Of a stretch of DNA of 64,000 bases, positions 12,617 to 23,900 are shown piece by piece; the stretch's first letter is position 1, and each line of letters begins with the position of its first letter. Below the pieces are notes generated by a model. The model was not told where the DNA came from. It did no database searches and saw only the letters and a list, made by a program, of their open reading frames with translations. This DNA is from Formicarius rufipectus. Taxonomy: Eukaryota > Chordata > Aves > Passeriformes > Formicariidae. Made by a program: the position numbers and the translations under genes. The DNA lies in contig VXAU01002502.1 in NCBI GenBank assembly GCA_013399695.1, positions 843,574 to 907,573 of the forward strand, given 5' to 3'.

Positions 12617-13604
12617 AAATAATAAAAGAAGACACATCACCGCACACTGAATGATTTTTCCAGTTGCTCTTTGCTGGTGAACTTTTTATTTGGTGTCCTT
12701 AATTTGACTGTGCTTTTACAACCAGCTTAGAAAGAATTTTAGATCCTAAATTCAGTACTGACCACTTACTGAAAGTAAGCAACTTCCTGTGCTCAAATGG
12801 GGCTTATTTAGCCTTCTGAAGCTGCTCTTCAAACCAGACCCCACTGCCTTTTGGAGCCTGACACCTGTAAATGCAACCTCAGGCACAAGTGGAGAGCGCT
12901 TTACAGCGCATGTGATGCGCCCAGCAGACCTCTGTGCCACAGGGCAGTTTAATATGCCACAAGACACTCCCAGACAAACCATATGCCTGCTGCCTGCGGG
13001 CTGTCTACAGGCTATCAGCGCAGAATGCAGGGGCATGTTTCAGGCAGAGTGCCACACTCACATCTCCTCTTTCAGAGGGAAACCACCAGTGGGATTCTGC
13101 ACAGGTACGGGGTCTGTCAGAACCACAACTCAGAGCAAGTTCAGAATATAAATAACTACATTAGACATGATACATTAGGGATTTTCTCAGATTCCATATG
13201 AGGAAAAAACTCTTTGTACGCCCACCTGTAAAGAAACAAAACACAGCCTTGAAAATTATCAACATTTTATCATGAGTCTTAGTGACTTTAAAAGTCTCAA
13301 GTCCCTGAGACAGGCTTTTTATGAATGCTTCCCTTCCCTATATACGTATATATAAAGCTTCTCATTCCCACCGTTACAGAAAAAAAACTTGGAATTACAT
13401 GACTCAAGGTCAATCTTGAAGTTAAAATTTGTTATTTTTAAGTCGTCTATTCTGGCAATTGATTTGTGCCTTTTGAACATTTGGGCTTAACAATACTGAA
13501 AACACTTCACCGTTTTTTTGTCATCACAGGATACTAAATGTTTTGGAACTCAAACCATGAAAAATGTTAATTACAGGAAGTACATCTAATTCATGATATA
13601 GAAA
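12617..13604. other. Unique block with a GC-richer core
   Basis: The core, about 12786 to 13150, is richer in G, C and CpG than its surroundings, with AGCGC and GCGC motifs near 12895-12925. It is open for 120 codons in one plus frame, with two other plus frames and a 94-codon minus frame also open. None of the translations resembles a protein I know. It could be a conserved non-coding element, an old pseudogene or an unrecognised repeat. Confidence 0.4.
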
Positions 13605-13618
13605 CAGTGGTCTCTAAA
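13605..13618 (+). repeat. hAT left terminal inverted repeat
   Basis: CAGTGGTCTCTAAA starts the element. It differs from the inverted right end at one position (T versus C at base 11). Confidence 0.85.
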
Positions 13619-14365
13619 GTGGGCTGTGCACACCCCAGGTGGCTCACAGGGATCTTTTGGGGTGTGGGCAGAAAATTTCAGGAGCATAATTTACGTATTT
13701 TTTTCAATCTAAAAAAACCCCCAACAAATCCAAAATAAAAATAACAAAGAAAACCACTCTACCTGTACAACAGAAAGTCCCATGTCATCTACATGGCCAC
13801 AGAGGTGCCCTGGGTGAAGAAAGGAGGCAACCATCCTGCTCTCAGTCATTTGCTCACTTTCTGCAGATTGTGACATGTTGCACTTGACATGTCCTTTCTC
13901 AAGCAGATTTACAGATTATATAATCTACCTTTACCTAAACCAACTCTCACAAAATGGACACATTGCTCAACTTGAAAATAATGTGAGCACAAGCAAACAG
14001 CAATAAAATGGCACAGGGGACATTTCTCCTACTCTTAGTAGCTGACAAGCTTTTTCACAGTAGAAGGTAGGAATAATGACAATCTAATCAGATGTAATCA
14101 ACAAAGCCTAAAACCATGTGATATTTAACCCTGTACTTTACTAAACTTAATAATAAATGATCAGAAGTCTCTTCTGAAGTTTCTTCTTAAGAGCTGTGGT
14201 AGAAATGACTGGGATAGGCAGAAAACAATATGGGAACAAACTAAAATACATTCCCCTTTTTTTTTTTTTTTTTCAGCAGATACTGTTGAAATATGTTACA
14301 AAATACTGCTGAATATTTAAGGAAACATATTAGAACCAATTACATGGTATAGGTTTCCTACACAG

Positions 14366-15508
14366 CTGGCTGAAAGTGCATGTGTTTCTAACATGTAGCA
14401 GTTTATGGTATTTGCCAGATTCTGTTTCAGTAAATGAAATACATCAAGCACCACTGCTCTGTGAGCCACTAAAGGGAAGATGTACTGGAGAAGATACATC
14501 CTCAACGGTAAGTGACTTCTTTAATAGGAACAATGTTTTATGGAAAAACTGTGCAAGTGTAACCACTGATGGAATGGCTGCTTTTACTAGAACGAATAAA
14601 GGTTCCCAAAGTAAAGTTATAGAGAGCACTACACATGGAAATCATTCAGTGCATCAGTCACAGATAAACTGTTGCAGCAAAGAAATAGAAGAGCACAGAG
14701 TTCTACAGTATGTCATCAACGTGGTAAATTTTGTAGTCAGATTTAAACAGCATAATCTTTGTAATAAGTTGTTTTGAAATGGAGGAGTGACCACAAGAAT
14801 CTTTTGTATCATTTCCTGGTTATCTTGCATCAAAGTGCTTTAAAGAATTGTGAGAATTAAAGATAAGGTGTGCATTTTACTTCTACTAAAGGACAAGTGT
14901 CCCATATTTGCTGACCTTTTATGTGTGGACAAGTGGTTGTCAGCAGATTGCTATACAGCAGATATTTAAAAAACAAACAAACAAAACAAAACAGACAATG
15001 TGTCCCTTTAAGGTAAAGGTGATGTCTTAACAATGAGTGAAGAAATAACTGCTTTTCCAAAGAACCTCATGCTACGGAGAGAGCACTTTGAAAAGTGAGT
15101 TTTGGAAATATTTTCATCATCAAGGGATTTTATTGCTGAAAAGAAGGTGTCACCTATAAAAATTCTCTTATCTGTATCCGTAAAACCCCTGAAAACAGGA
15201 TTAAATACCCTGTTTCAGATTTCTCAAAAAGAAAACTGTCAGTGGTTTTTGAGGCCATATATTAAATATATAAAAACGTGGCACCTTTCAATCAGGTTGC
15301 AAGAACAACTGATTCATGTTGGGGAAATGCACTAGATATTTCAATAAAAATCTTGCATAATTGATGGATGGGATTAAAAAGAAGTATGATTCAGCAAGCA
15401 CAGAAAATAATGCACTTATCATTTGGATCTATGTATATTTGAGCTATCTTCTTTCAAGCTATGACAGTCATTAAAACCAAGTATAAAATTCTAGAAACAG
15501 ACCTTTAA
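14366..15508 (+). pseudogene. hAT transposase pseudogene, ZBED5/SCAND3 (Charlie-like) type
   Basis: At least five collinear blocks in shifting frames match the order of the ZBED5/SCAND3/FAM200 class of hAT transposases. Block 1 (14366 on) reads LAESACVSNM-stop-QFMVFARF, where the family has an LDES motif, so the presumed catalytic Asp is Ala here. Block 2 (about 14436-14774) includes the WKNCxxVxTDG motif with Asp kept at 14568-14570, and ends NVVNFVVRF. Block 3 (14853-14966) holds FADLLCVDKWLS. Block 4 (14997-15332) holds LTMSEEITAF, FIAEKKVSPIKILLS and LQEQLI. Block 5 (15416-15508) holds LSFGSMYI-stop and AMTVIKTKYK, the C-terminal hAT dimerisation region. A possible earlier piece, SADTVEICYK, lies near 14278. 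The N-terminal BED zinc finger was not found. Internal stops and frameshifts make it non-functional. In living cells such enzymes excise and insert their own element. Confidence 0.88.
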
Positions 15509-15663
15509 ACTGTTATAGCGAGATGTTAAACCAAAATTTAAAAAATAATTAAGCATAATCAACAGTATTGTTTACAATATTTGTTATGAAATATTTTTTC
15601 CACTATTTTTGCAAATAAAAAATTGTTAAAATACTGGTCACCTTTCTCATCCTTTTTAGATTT

Positions 15664-15731
15664 NNNNNNNNNNNNNNNNNNNNNNNNNNNNNNNNNNNNN
15701 NNNNNNNNNNNNNNNNNNNNNNNNNNNNNNN
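15664..15731. other. Assembly gap (68 N) inside the hAT element
   Basis: Undetermined bases lie between the end of the transposase and the TA repeat before the right terminus. The true length is unknown. Confidence 0.98.
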
Positions 15732-15760
15732 CATGTGTATAAACATATAACTAAATAAGT

Positions 15761-15781
15761 ATATATATATATATATATAAA
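15761..15781. repeat. (TA)n microsatellite
   Basis: About ten TA units lie just after the N gap, within the 3' non-coding part of the hAT element. Confidence 0.9.
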
Positions 15782-15839
15782 TACACTCTGGAGTGTGTGT
15801 TTAAATAGTTTCTACTGATAGGGGTTATGATCACAAAGG

Positions 15840-15853
15840 TTTGGAGACCACTG
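15840..15853 (+). repeat. hAT right terminal inverted repeat
   Basis: TTTGGAGACCACTG closes the element. Its reverse complement matches the left end at 13 of 14 bases. Confidence 0.85.
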
Positions 15854-18410
15854 CTATTGTCCTACAGGAGTAAACCTCAATCCCATAGACTTTACTGTAT
15901 ATAATGGTTGTTTTTCCAATTATTTTCTTCCTGCCAGATTGTTGATGATTGAGGATTGCCAAAGTCTTATAACAATTAGAAAAGGAATTAGTGTTTTTAA
16001 TGTTTAAATTAATCATGAGATGGACTCTACATCATCTTCCTGGACTTGATTTTTCACCCTTCTTCCCTGCCAAAAAAACCAAATCAAACCCACAATACTT
16101 TTCTTCCCAAAAAGACCCATGGAAATCATTTAGGAAACCCAGCAACTTCCTGCTTTTTTATTTTCAGGTCTCCACTGACATAGAGGTGGAGATATATTCC
16201 CTCATTATTTACAGTCCAAGTCATCATCTACTTTTTTTTTTTTTTTTAATTCACTGACTTGTCAAGAGAAGATCCTTCTAAAACAATGCATTAAAGTGAA
16301 AAGCATTCTGAATAAAGTGCAACAAACTGAAATAGAGAGGAGGGTTGTGAAATCTTTTTAGATAAGCAGAAATGGTGATGAAATCATCTTGCCAAAAAGA
16401 AGTGGTGGCACACAGAATACTAAAATACAAATGAGAACCTGGTCTATAAAAAATGAATTTGTTAAGGGAGTATTTCAATCTCAAAACCTCTGTAATCTAC
16501 TTTCTAATTTCTAAATAGACCAAGAGCAATTAAGAACTTCCATGTTGCAGTGTTATCATCTTACATAATGAAAAGATTTCTGCTGTACGTCATACATTGA
16601 TAAGCTGCAATATATCAGGACACTTGAGGAAAAGAAATTCATTTAATATCCAAGAAATGATAAAAGAAGGAAAAAAAAGAAAAGAAAAAAGAAAAAATAA
16701 ATAGTGAGGGCATATATTCACTATGTTTTTTGTCCCACAGGCTGCTCAGTATAAAAAGAAAGAATTGATTTTCTCTCTTAGTTAAATTTGTGTAAACTAC
16801 AAATAATCTTCCACCATTTCTTTTTAACTTGTTCATGTAAGAAGATTCTATCTTTTTCACTAAACTTTGGACCTTGGTCTGGACAGCATAAGTAAATACA
16901 GGAGAGAGTAGTCTCTGAAACAAGACAACTTTTTTTTTTTTTTAATCTTGCTTGTGTCATTTTAAACAGACACGCAATAACATTTTACCACCAAGTCATA
17001 AAAAAGATGCTAAAAATGCTAACCAAATAAAACCTATTTTTGCTTGTTCATTATGTAAGGGAAAAAAAAATCAACTTTTTTCAGTTGTGGGAATCCACTG
17101 TGTCAAGTTCAGAGTGTAAAATGTTTAGGGGTCAATATAAACCTTGCTAGATGTTTTGGAAATCAGTTGAAGATGCAAACCCTGCTGGGTATCACCAAGA
17201 ATAGGAAATACTGCCATAAGGGAACCCGCTGGAGCATAGTCCCAAACACTCACATTACAGTTGGCCACCAGGGATTCAATCTGTCTCCTGTGAAGAAACA
17301 ATACTACTCCTCAGAGAAAACCCTTGATAAGAAACTGAAACTCTTGCAGCTGCAAAGAACAAGTCAGGTACCTAATGGTCCAGAAATTTTCTTACAGAAC
17401 ACAGAATTGTCTTAGGGAGAAAACAATGGCTGCCAGTTTGGGAAGAGGAGACAATTTGAGGACAAAAAAAATCCCCATCTCCTAAGAAAACATTCCATCC
17501 TATACCATAAACAGATTAGTAGATTCCTATATTACTTAAAAGTGCAGCTGAATCATCAGCTGAAGATACATACTGTAAATAAGACATAAGTCTCCAAAAT
17601 AAATGGGAAGTAATACATACAATGTGTATTATTCCTTGGAATCTTTTCACTTCTGTTGCAATCTCAAATCACAACTAGAGCATAAAGGTAAATATCTACT
17701 GCAAAAGCAAAAAGTAGAATGAGACAGCACTAATAAATGCAAAGGTATTGATGCTCATGAAGAACTGCAAACTACGTCAATGAAGAGCCCAACCAATACG
17801 AAAACAGTACCTGAAATATGCCCAATGTAGAAGAAGAGGAAGGTTCTCCTTTGATTCACAGAACAAGGGTCTGCTGGTGAATAGGAACAAACAGTTTGAA
17901 AGTAAACAGATATCTTCACTTCTAGCGTGGTTGCCTCCATCATCCTGCCTGGAAAAAAGTGTCCCTGAACATAAACTGTAGTCTTACCTGTCCTACTTGG
18001 CTTTGCAGCTGGAGAATTGCTGCATTTGATCCCACCCATCATTACAGCGTTTGTGCTACTACCTACAATTTAGCAGTCAACCTCTTCTGCAACAGGAGAA
18101 ACCAAATGCCCTTTTAGTGTTTGGTACTTGAAATACCATTCTTTCCTGCTTCTCTAACACTCTGTGGTCAACCTCACATCACTCATGAAAAGTAAAAATA
18201 TTCCCTGAAAACAGGTTCAACATTATAAAAAAATTGAGTCAGATTTGAATTGATTCACCATCATGGCCGATTTCAGTATTGTTTAAAAAGTTTCAGATAT
18301 TTATTAAATAAAAACCCACAAAGAAATCTAGAAATGAGACCTTAAAAGACACCCTCAAATTAAAAGAGACAAAGGATTTTACTATTTTTATATTTCAGGA
18401 GGACAGGAGT
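15854..18410. other. AT-rich unique non-coding block
   Basis: No gene or interspersed repeat was recognised. T and A homopolymers occur near 16229, 16670 and 16929, and short open frames cover them on both strands without protein similarity. Confidence 0.5.
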
Positions 18411-18416
18411 GAAAGG

Positions 18417-18448
<32 letters not shown>

Positions 18449-18530
18449 AAAAAGGGGGATTTGGGTCCAAAGAGGTANNNAAAAAAAAGAAAAAAAATAG
18501 TAAAAAGTGGTATTTGTGTCCAAAGATGTA
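18417..18530. repeat. Poly-A tract with gap and corrupted local duplicate
   Basis: About 30 A (18417-18446) plus a further A-rich run lead to a 24-base sequence, a 3-N gap (18478-18480), a second A-rich run and the same 24-base sequence again (18454-18477 versus 18507-18530). The copies differ at four positions, each G in the first and T in the second. This pattern suggests a sequencing or assembly artefact rather than biology. Confidence 0.8.
18478..18480. other. Assembly gap (3 N)
   Basis: Undetermined bases lie between the two A-rich runs described for this locus. Confidence 0.98.
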
Positions 18531-19308
18531 TTTACAATGGAACACACAGCCAAGACATGGAGGTTTCAGATCCACATATTATTCAATAATATCATTTCAG
18601 CTTTAACTTGAAACATATTCTTCTTGGCTATTTATACTACTTTACTGCTCTTGTTAAACTCCCTCTGCCCGAAATTCTGGGTAAAATGAAACTAATTTAT
18701 TTTTTTCCCCCCAGGTCCCCAAGTGGCTCATAGTTTCTGGCTCTTTTTACGCTATGTCTGATCTGTGAATGCATTGACAAATCATTTTCTATAATGTATT
18801 TGATTCACATTCACAGAATATGTATCCTGTTGCTGTACGACTGCTCTTTAATTATTAGACATATTTGTGAAAACGGATGTTGCCTTTTTTGTAAATACTC
18901 TCCTTATCAGGACAGCAAAGTACTAAAAATGCACCGAGTAAAGGATGGTTTTTGTCTTTATGCCTTCTTACCTGACACAACCTGAAAACATTTCCTGTTA
19001 GCATAAAGAGAAATCACAGTACTCTTTGTGCATTCTGACCAGAAGAAGGTGCTACGAGAGTGAGTTTTTAAAAATTCTTTTTGCATTTTCCACATATCTG
19101 CTGGTTTCTATTTAATGCTATACCTAAGTATACCATAAGTATACAACATACACAAACTATTTCTTGTCAGATGCTATAGTGAAAGCAAGTTGATTTTTTT
19201 TCTTTTAGGAAAGAAACAAGTAAATAAGGGACTGTTTCTCTGTTGTTAATGGCTTTGGCCATTCAAATAGATTACCATCACACATGAAATATGAATTTGT
19301 TAAATCTG

Positions 19309-19352
19309 TTTTGTTGTTTGTTTGTTTTTTGTTTGTTTGTTTGTTTTTTTTA
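19309..19352. repeat. (GTTT)n tract
   Basis: TTTG units end in a T8 run. An A/C-rich tract with roughly complementary composition lies about 165 bases downstream (19505-19590). Confidence 0.85.
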
Positions 19353-20199
19353 ATCTTCTTTGATAATAGATTTATATTTTACAAAACTAGCTGCAATTTG
19401 GAAGAAGATATGCAGAAGGTGACTGAACAAAGGGAAGACTTTCAAGGCTATTCTCCCTGCATTTTGAGTCAAATTAACAGACCACACTTCTTCCTTTTAC
19501 TACATGTAAAATACAAAACACCAAAAAACAACAAACAAAAACACAAAAAGAAAACAAACAATACCCCTCCAGAAAAAGCCCCAACAAACCAACCATAAAT
19601 TTTATAGCAATTAGCTCTTCCAAACCTTGCATCCAATGAAGTAAGCAATCATTTAAAAATCTTAGTTAATGGAAAGCTCCTTTCAGATCACTATATAAAG
19701 TATAAGAACCTCTCCATGCAACTAAATAATATGATAAAATTTGTAGTCTTTTAGTATCTTATGGTGCAGGTAGGATAGATGCAATATGAAACAAGAAGAT
19801 TATTCTATTCAGATGGAATTTCTGTGATTCCATTTCCTACGATTCCAAATGTAAAGTATATTTGGGGTACTTTACAAAAGAACTGCCCAAGGCACCAAAG
19901 GATGTTGAGATGCTTAAAACCGCAGAGAGAGTAATAAGAATTGACCACCTATGGGTCTTGAATGATTTATGTCTCACTCAGAACCCAGAGCTGATCAACA
20001 GATTCAGTGAAGTCTCAGTGGTTTTCAGCAGGGTAGTGGTAGAAGATTTTGTAACTTTTGATAATAAAGCTAAAATCCTAGATCTTTAAAAACACTTTTG
20101 AAAATACCATTCTTTACCCCCTTTTAAATTCTATACAATATTTTCAAGAGTAACAATTAAAGAAACATTCCCTCACCAAAACGCTTAGAAAACAAATCC

Positions 20200-20360
20200 T
20201 TTGGTTTTGGGATTTTGTTTGCTTGTTTTATGTATGTTTTGTTTTGTTTGTTTGGTATGTTACTTGTTTGGTTTTTGTTGGGATCTTGGGGAGCTTTTGT
20301 TTTTGTTCTTTTTTTTGTTGGTTTGTTTGGGGCATTTGAAATCTTGTTTGTTTGCTTTTC
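20200..20360. repeat. T/G-rich low-complexity tract
   Basis: Degenerate TTTG, TTTGG and TTTTG units run over about 160 bases. Hydrophobic translations in both directions are produced by the repeat. Confidence 0.8.
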
Positions 20361-20903
20361 TCCCTGAGGAAAATGGTGTTTGAGAAATTTGAGACATTTT
20401 AAACTAGTTTTCATTTTATTGAAGACTGACATAAAAATAATAAAAATTAGACAATCACTTTAACAACAACAGTAACAAAACCCACCCCAAACCCAGTAAA
20501 CAACTTCTGCTGCCCCAGCAGGAATCTCAATTCAGAACTGGGAAAAAAAAACCAGGTCTTTCAGAAAGAGAAGTGTATATGAGTTGAGATAGTTAATGCA
20601 ACTGCGCTCTTACCTCACATGCCTCAGCTCTGCTAAATGCTGAATGTGAAAGGTATTGTTCAGGAGAAGCATGAAGTCTTCCCAGCACTGCTGTGAGTGG
20701 AATGAAATAATAATAATAACAGCATTAAAGAATGATTTCAAAGAAATATTGACATTTCATATTGTAGGGCTGGTATTTTCAGCATCAGCTACAGCAAACT
20801 GAGGAACACATCCAGAATTCTCAATCGTACTCAGAAGACAGCCTGATTCTATAAGCCAAACTAAGTTTTAAAAGTTTATGGAAAAAAACAAATTAATAAT
20901 ATT

Positions 20904-20928
20904 AAAAAAAAAAAAANAAAAAAAAAAA
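20904..20928. repeat. Poly-A run interrupted by one N (20917)
   Basis: A run of about 24 A contains a single undetermined base, most likely an assembly join inside the homopolymer. Confidence 0.9.
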
Positions 20929-23900
20929 GGCACCAAATTCAAGAAGAAAGAAAAATCTTTGAAGGTAATTCTACATTCAGTCCTCTTCCCTGTGCAGGGA
21001 AGATCTATAATGGTGAAAAAAAGCTACCTGATCATCAACAAGCAGGAACTAAGACATCACTCCATTTACTTGGTAACATGTGGAAGACAGCAGAGTGATC
21101 AAGGGAAATTTAAAAAGAACTTTAAGTCCTAGCTGCAATAAGTCATGTCAGGAGAAGTATGCAGGACCTTTTGTGCTGCTATGACCTTGTCAAACATATG
21201 TATGTAGCAATCTTTATAGACATTAACTATAAGGAATGGGAACCAAGACTGATCAGAGCATGATGAGTGAAAAGAAGGAAATTTCCTGGACATTAAAAAC
21301 ACCCACAATTAAGATGAAGAAGTAAACAACCCTGCCTGGAGATTAATGCCCAAACATAACAAGAGGGAATAACCAGCACCAGCAAATGAAGGGGATAATG
21401 ATTGGATTAAATCATTGACAACAATATTTTGGTCAAATCAGCACACTGGTGACAGAAAACCAACATGAAAAAGAGACCTTGCTATTCAGTGGAAAGATCC
21501 TCAGACAATCCCAGAGGAACAACTGTCAGTACATTCAACTGCTGTGCAGAAAGAATTACAGTCTCCTGGGAGGAAGTACTGTAGTATTTCCCTCATTGCT
21601 GGACCACACTGTACTCTGATTTGGACTGTGGATAACAGGGTGTCATCCTTATCAGTGATTTGAGCCCTTCTCAGTTACCCTTCAGGCAGGGACACCTTCT
21701 CAGGTGTAGCTGTGGCACAGACTGTAGATAACTAACACGTCATCTGAGATGCATGTGTTTTAGGCATTGCTGTTTAATGCTTGAGGGGTGATTTGGTTGT
21801 TTGTTTGTCTTCCATTATTTTAGCTACTTTCATTATTTTCTATTAATTTTATTGAATTATTTGAGTTAAACAAGGTTTCAACTCTTTCTCTGGCATTAAA
21901 TGTTAATCACCTTTCCATAAAGCATCCAAGGCAACAGAGATTAACCCAAAATTCTTTGTGTGTGTGTGTGGGGGAGTAGAGAATACAACTCAACTCATTG
22001 TAGTGCTACAAAAGATGGAATAAGATTCCAACTGTTCTCTCCTAGGAAAAGTGAAAGTATATATCAGTCCTATGACACTTTGCACTGTGGAACATTTCAC
22101 CCAAAGTACAAAAGAAGATAAAATTATTGCAAATGGAGAAGGACAAGTACAAAAATGGAGAAAGATGTTAACTGAGGCACTAGAGAAGCTCTAGAGGCAA
22201 CAGTTAAGAGTAAACAATTGGGAGAAGAACTGGAGGGAATAATGACTTTTTATATGGCATTGAACTACTGTAATTGTTTTCTGAAGAAAGAGTTAATTTA
22301 ATGAATATTTCATACAACATAGGGCAAAATAAAGCATTAAATTAACACAGGAGTCCAACAGTGCAGCACAGTCCACCTCAAGGTGTGTCAGTTTACACGA
22401 GGTGAGATATACATTGCTTAATATACATATTCATTTTTCCTAGATCTATTTAGCAAAGATATTTAACAAAATTCTCTTTGGCTGCTGTTTTACTTCTGGA
22501 GTAATCAAGATCTACACATACACATTTGATGATGTTTATCTAATGTTTAAAAACCAAGGGTTCACTTCCTTTTATCCCTTAAGAAGTACTGCCCAGACAG
22601 GGAGCACTGCATTAATTACAACTTCATCTGGCATACACACAAAGTTACTGTTTTTCCTTTGAAACTTTCATGCAGTTGGACAATTCCAAATTAACCTTGG
22701 ACCACAAACAGGAAGCTCTTTTTAAGGCTCAGTTAGCTGCTGATGCTTCACCAATAGCAATTAAAAAAAAATCTTGCAAATTGATTTCCTTTATTTTTCT
22801 TTGCTGTGGATTTGGTATGAAGCTCACTGAAGTCAGAGTCCCACAGTTTTCCAGTTAGCAGGTGAGACAGAAAGAAGAAAGACACTGCTACTAATTCTCA
22901 GAATCAAAACAATTGTTTACTTTTCATATCATCTCACTGGAAGCACAGAAGCTATTCAAGAAATACAAATTACCTGTTGTTTTATGTCTTTATCAAACAT
23001 GGATTGGAATTCTGTTATTGTGTCCAGTTTAATTTCTCTTAAAATAGAAGTATTTTTGATGTATCTACTCAGGTCATGATCCAGAATTACATTTTGGTAA
23101 TTGATAGTTTTAGGGGTTAAACTGCTAAAAGCAGTAGAAAACATCTTGCTTATATAGCCTGCAAAATAACAGGAGAGCAAAAAAAAATGAGCAAGCACTC
23201 TGCCGATAATAGAACACGACTGAAGTGCAATTATATACAAGGTATTGTAAATATTAGTGGGTGTTATGTTAGTGATGCTTCAAACCCTGTGCAGATTCAT
23301 GAAAAGAGATTTTTTTCCCCTTCCCTCTCATTTATTCACCTGCAGATTAGTTACATTCTGCTCAATAACAATCACAATAATTCTTGAATAAAAGTCAAAA
23401 AGTACATTGCATTTTTTGCCAAATATCATAGCAATTCAGCAGAAGTAATGCAGAAACAGAAAGCTGTACTAGAATAGGTTTATGCAAATGTCAAGAATTG
23501 GAACATTATAATCTATTCTGTTTATATTACAAAGAACATGCAGTCTCAGAAGGTATGCTTGAAAACTACTGTAATTTTGGCTAACTCTGCACTTCTGAAT
23601 TTTTATTTTTGTCTGAAATGTGGAGCTGTGCTTAGAGCAAAGAAACAGAAGCCCCAATGACCCGTTCCTCTCTTCTTATTTTTAAGGAATTAGGTCAGTC
23701 TCAAAGTCAGCCCACCAGAATGTGAAATACAAACTAAGTCCCAGGCTGAGACATTAGAAACTGAAGTTAAACATAGCTGTCAAAGGCAAAAAAAGAGACG
23801 TCAACAAAAAAAAATTAATCCAGAGGTTTAGGTGTAGGCCGCCCCACAATTTCTTTTTTTAACTTCTTGTGCTCTAAACAGACCAAGCAACATACACTAT

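Larger units (their letters stand above)
13605..15853 (+). mobile_element. Decayed hAT DNA transposon with both terminal inverted repeats
   Basis: The left end, CAGTGGTCTCTAAA, matches the reverse complement of the right end, CAGTGGTCTCCAAA, at 13 of 14 positions. CAGTGG-type ends are typical of hAT elements. Between them lies a hAT transposase pseudogene in the same orientation. The span is 2249 bases including a 68-N gap, a reasonable size for an autonomous hAT transposon. The eight flanking bases on each side (TATAGAAA and CTATTGTC) do not match, so the expected 8-bp target duplication has decayed or the exact borders differ. Later insertions or expansions inside include a T run near 14258-14273, an AAAC tract near 14966-14990 and a TA repeat near 15761. 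Confidence 0.85.

Noticed and set aside
13597..15861. 8-bp target duplication of the hAT element
   Set aside because: Flanks TATAGAAA and CTATTGTC share too few positions to call.
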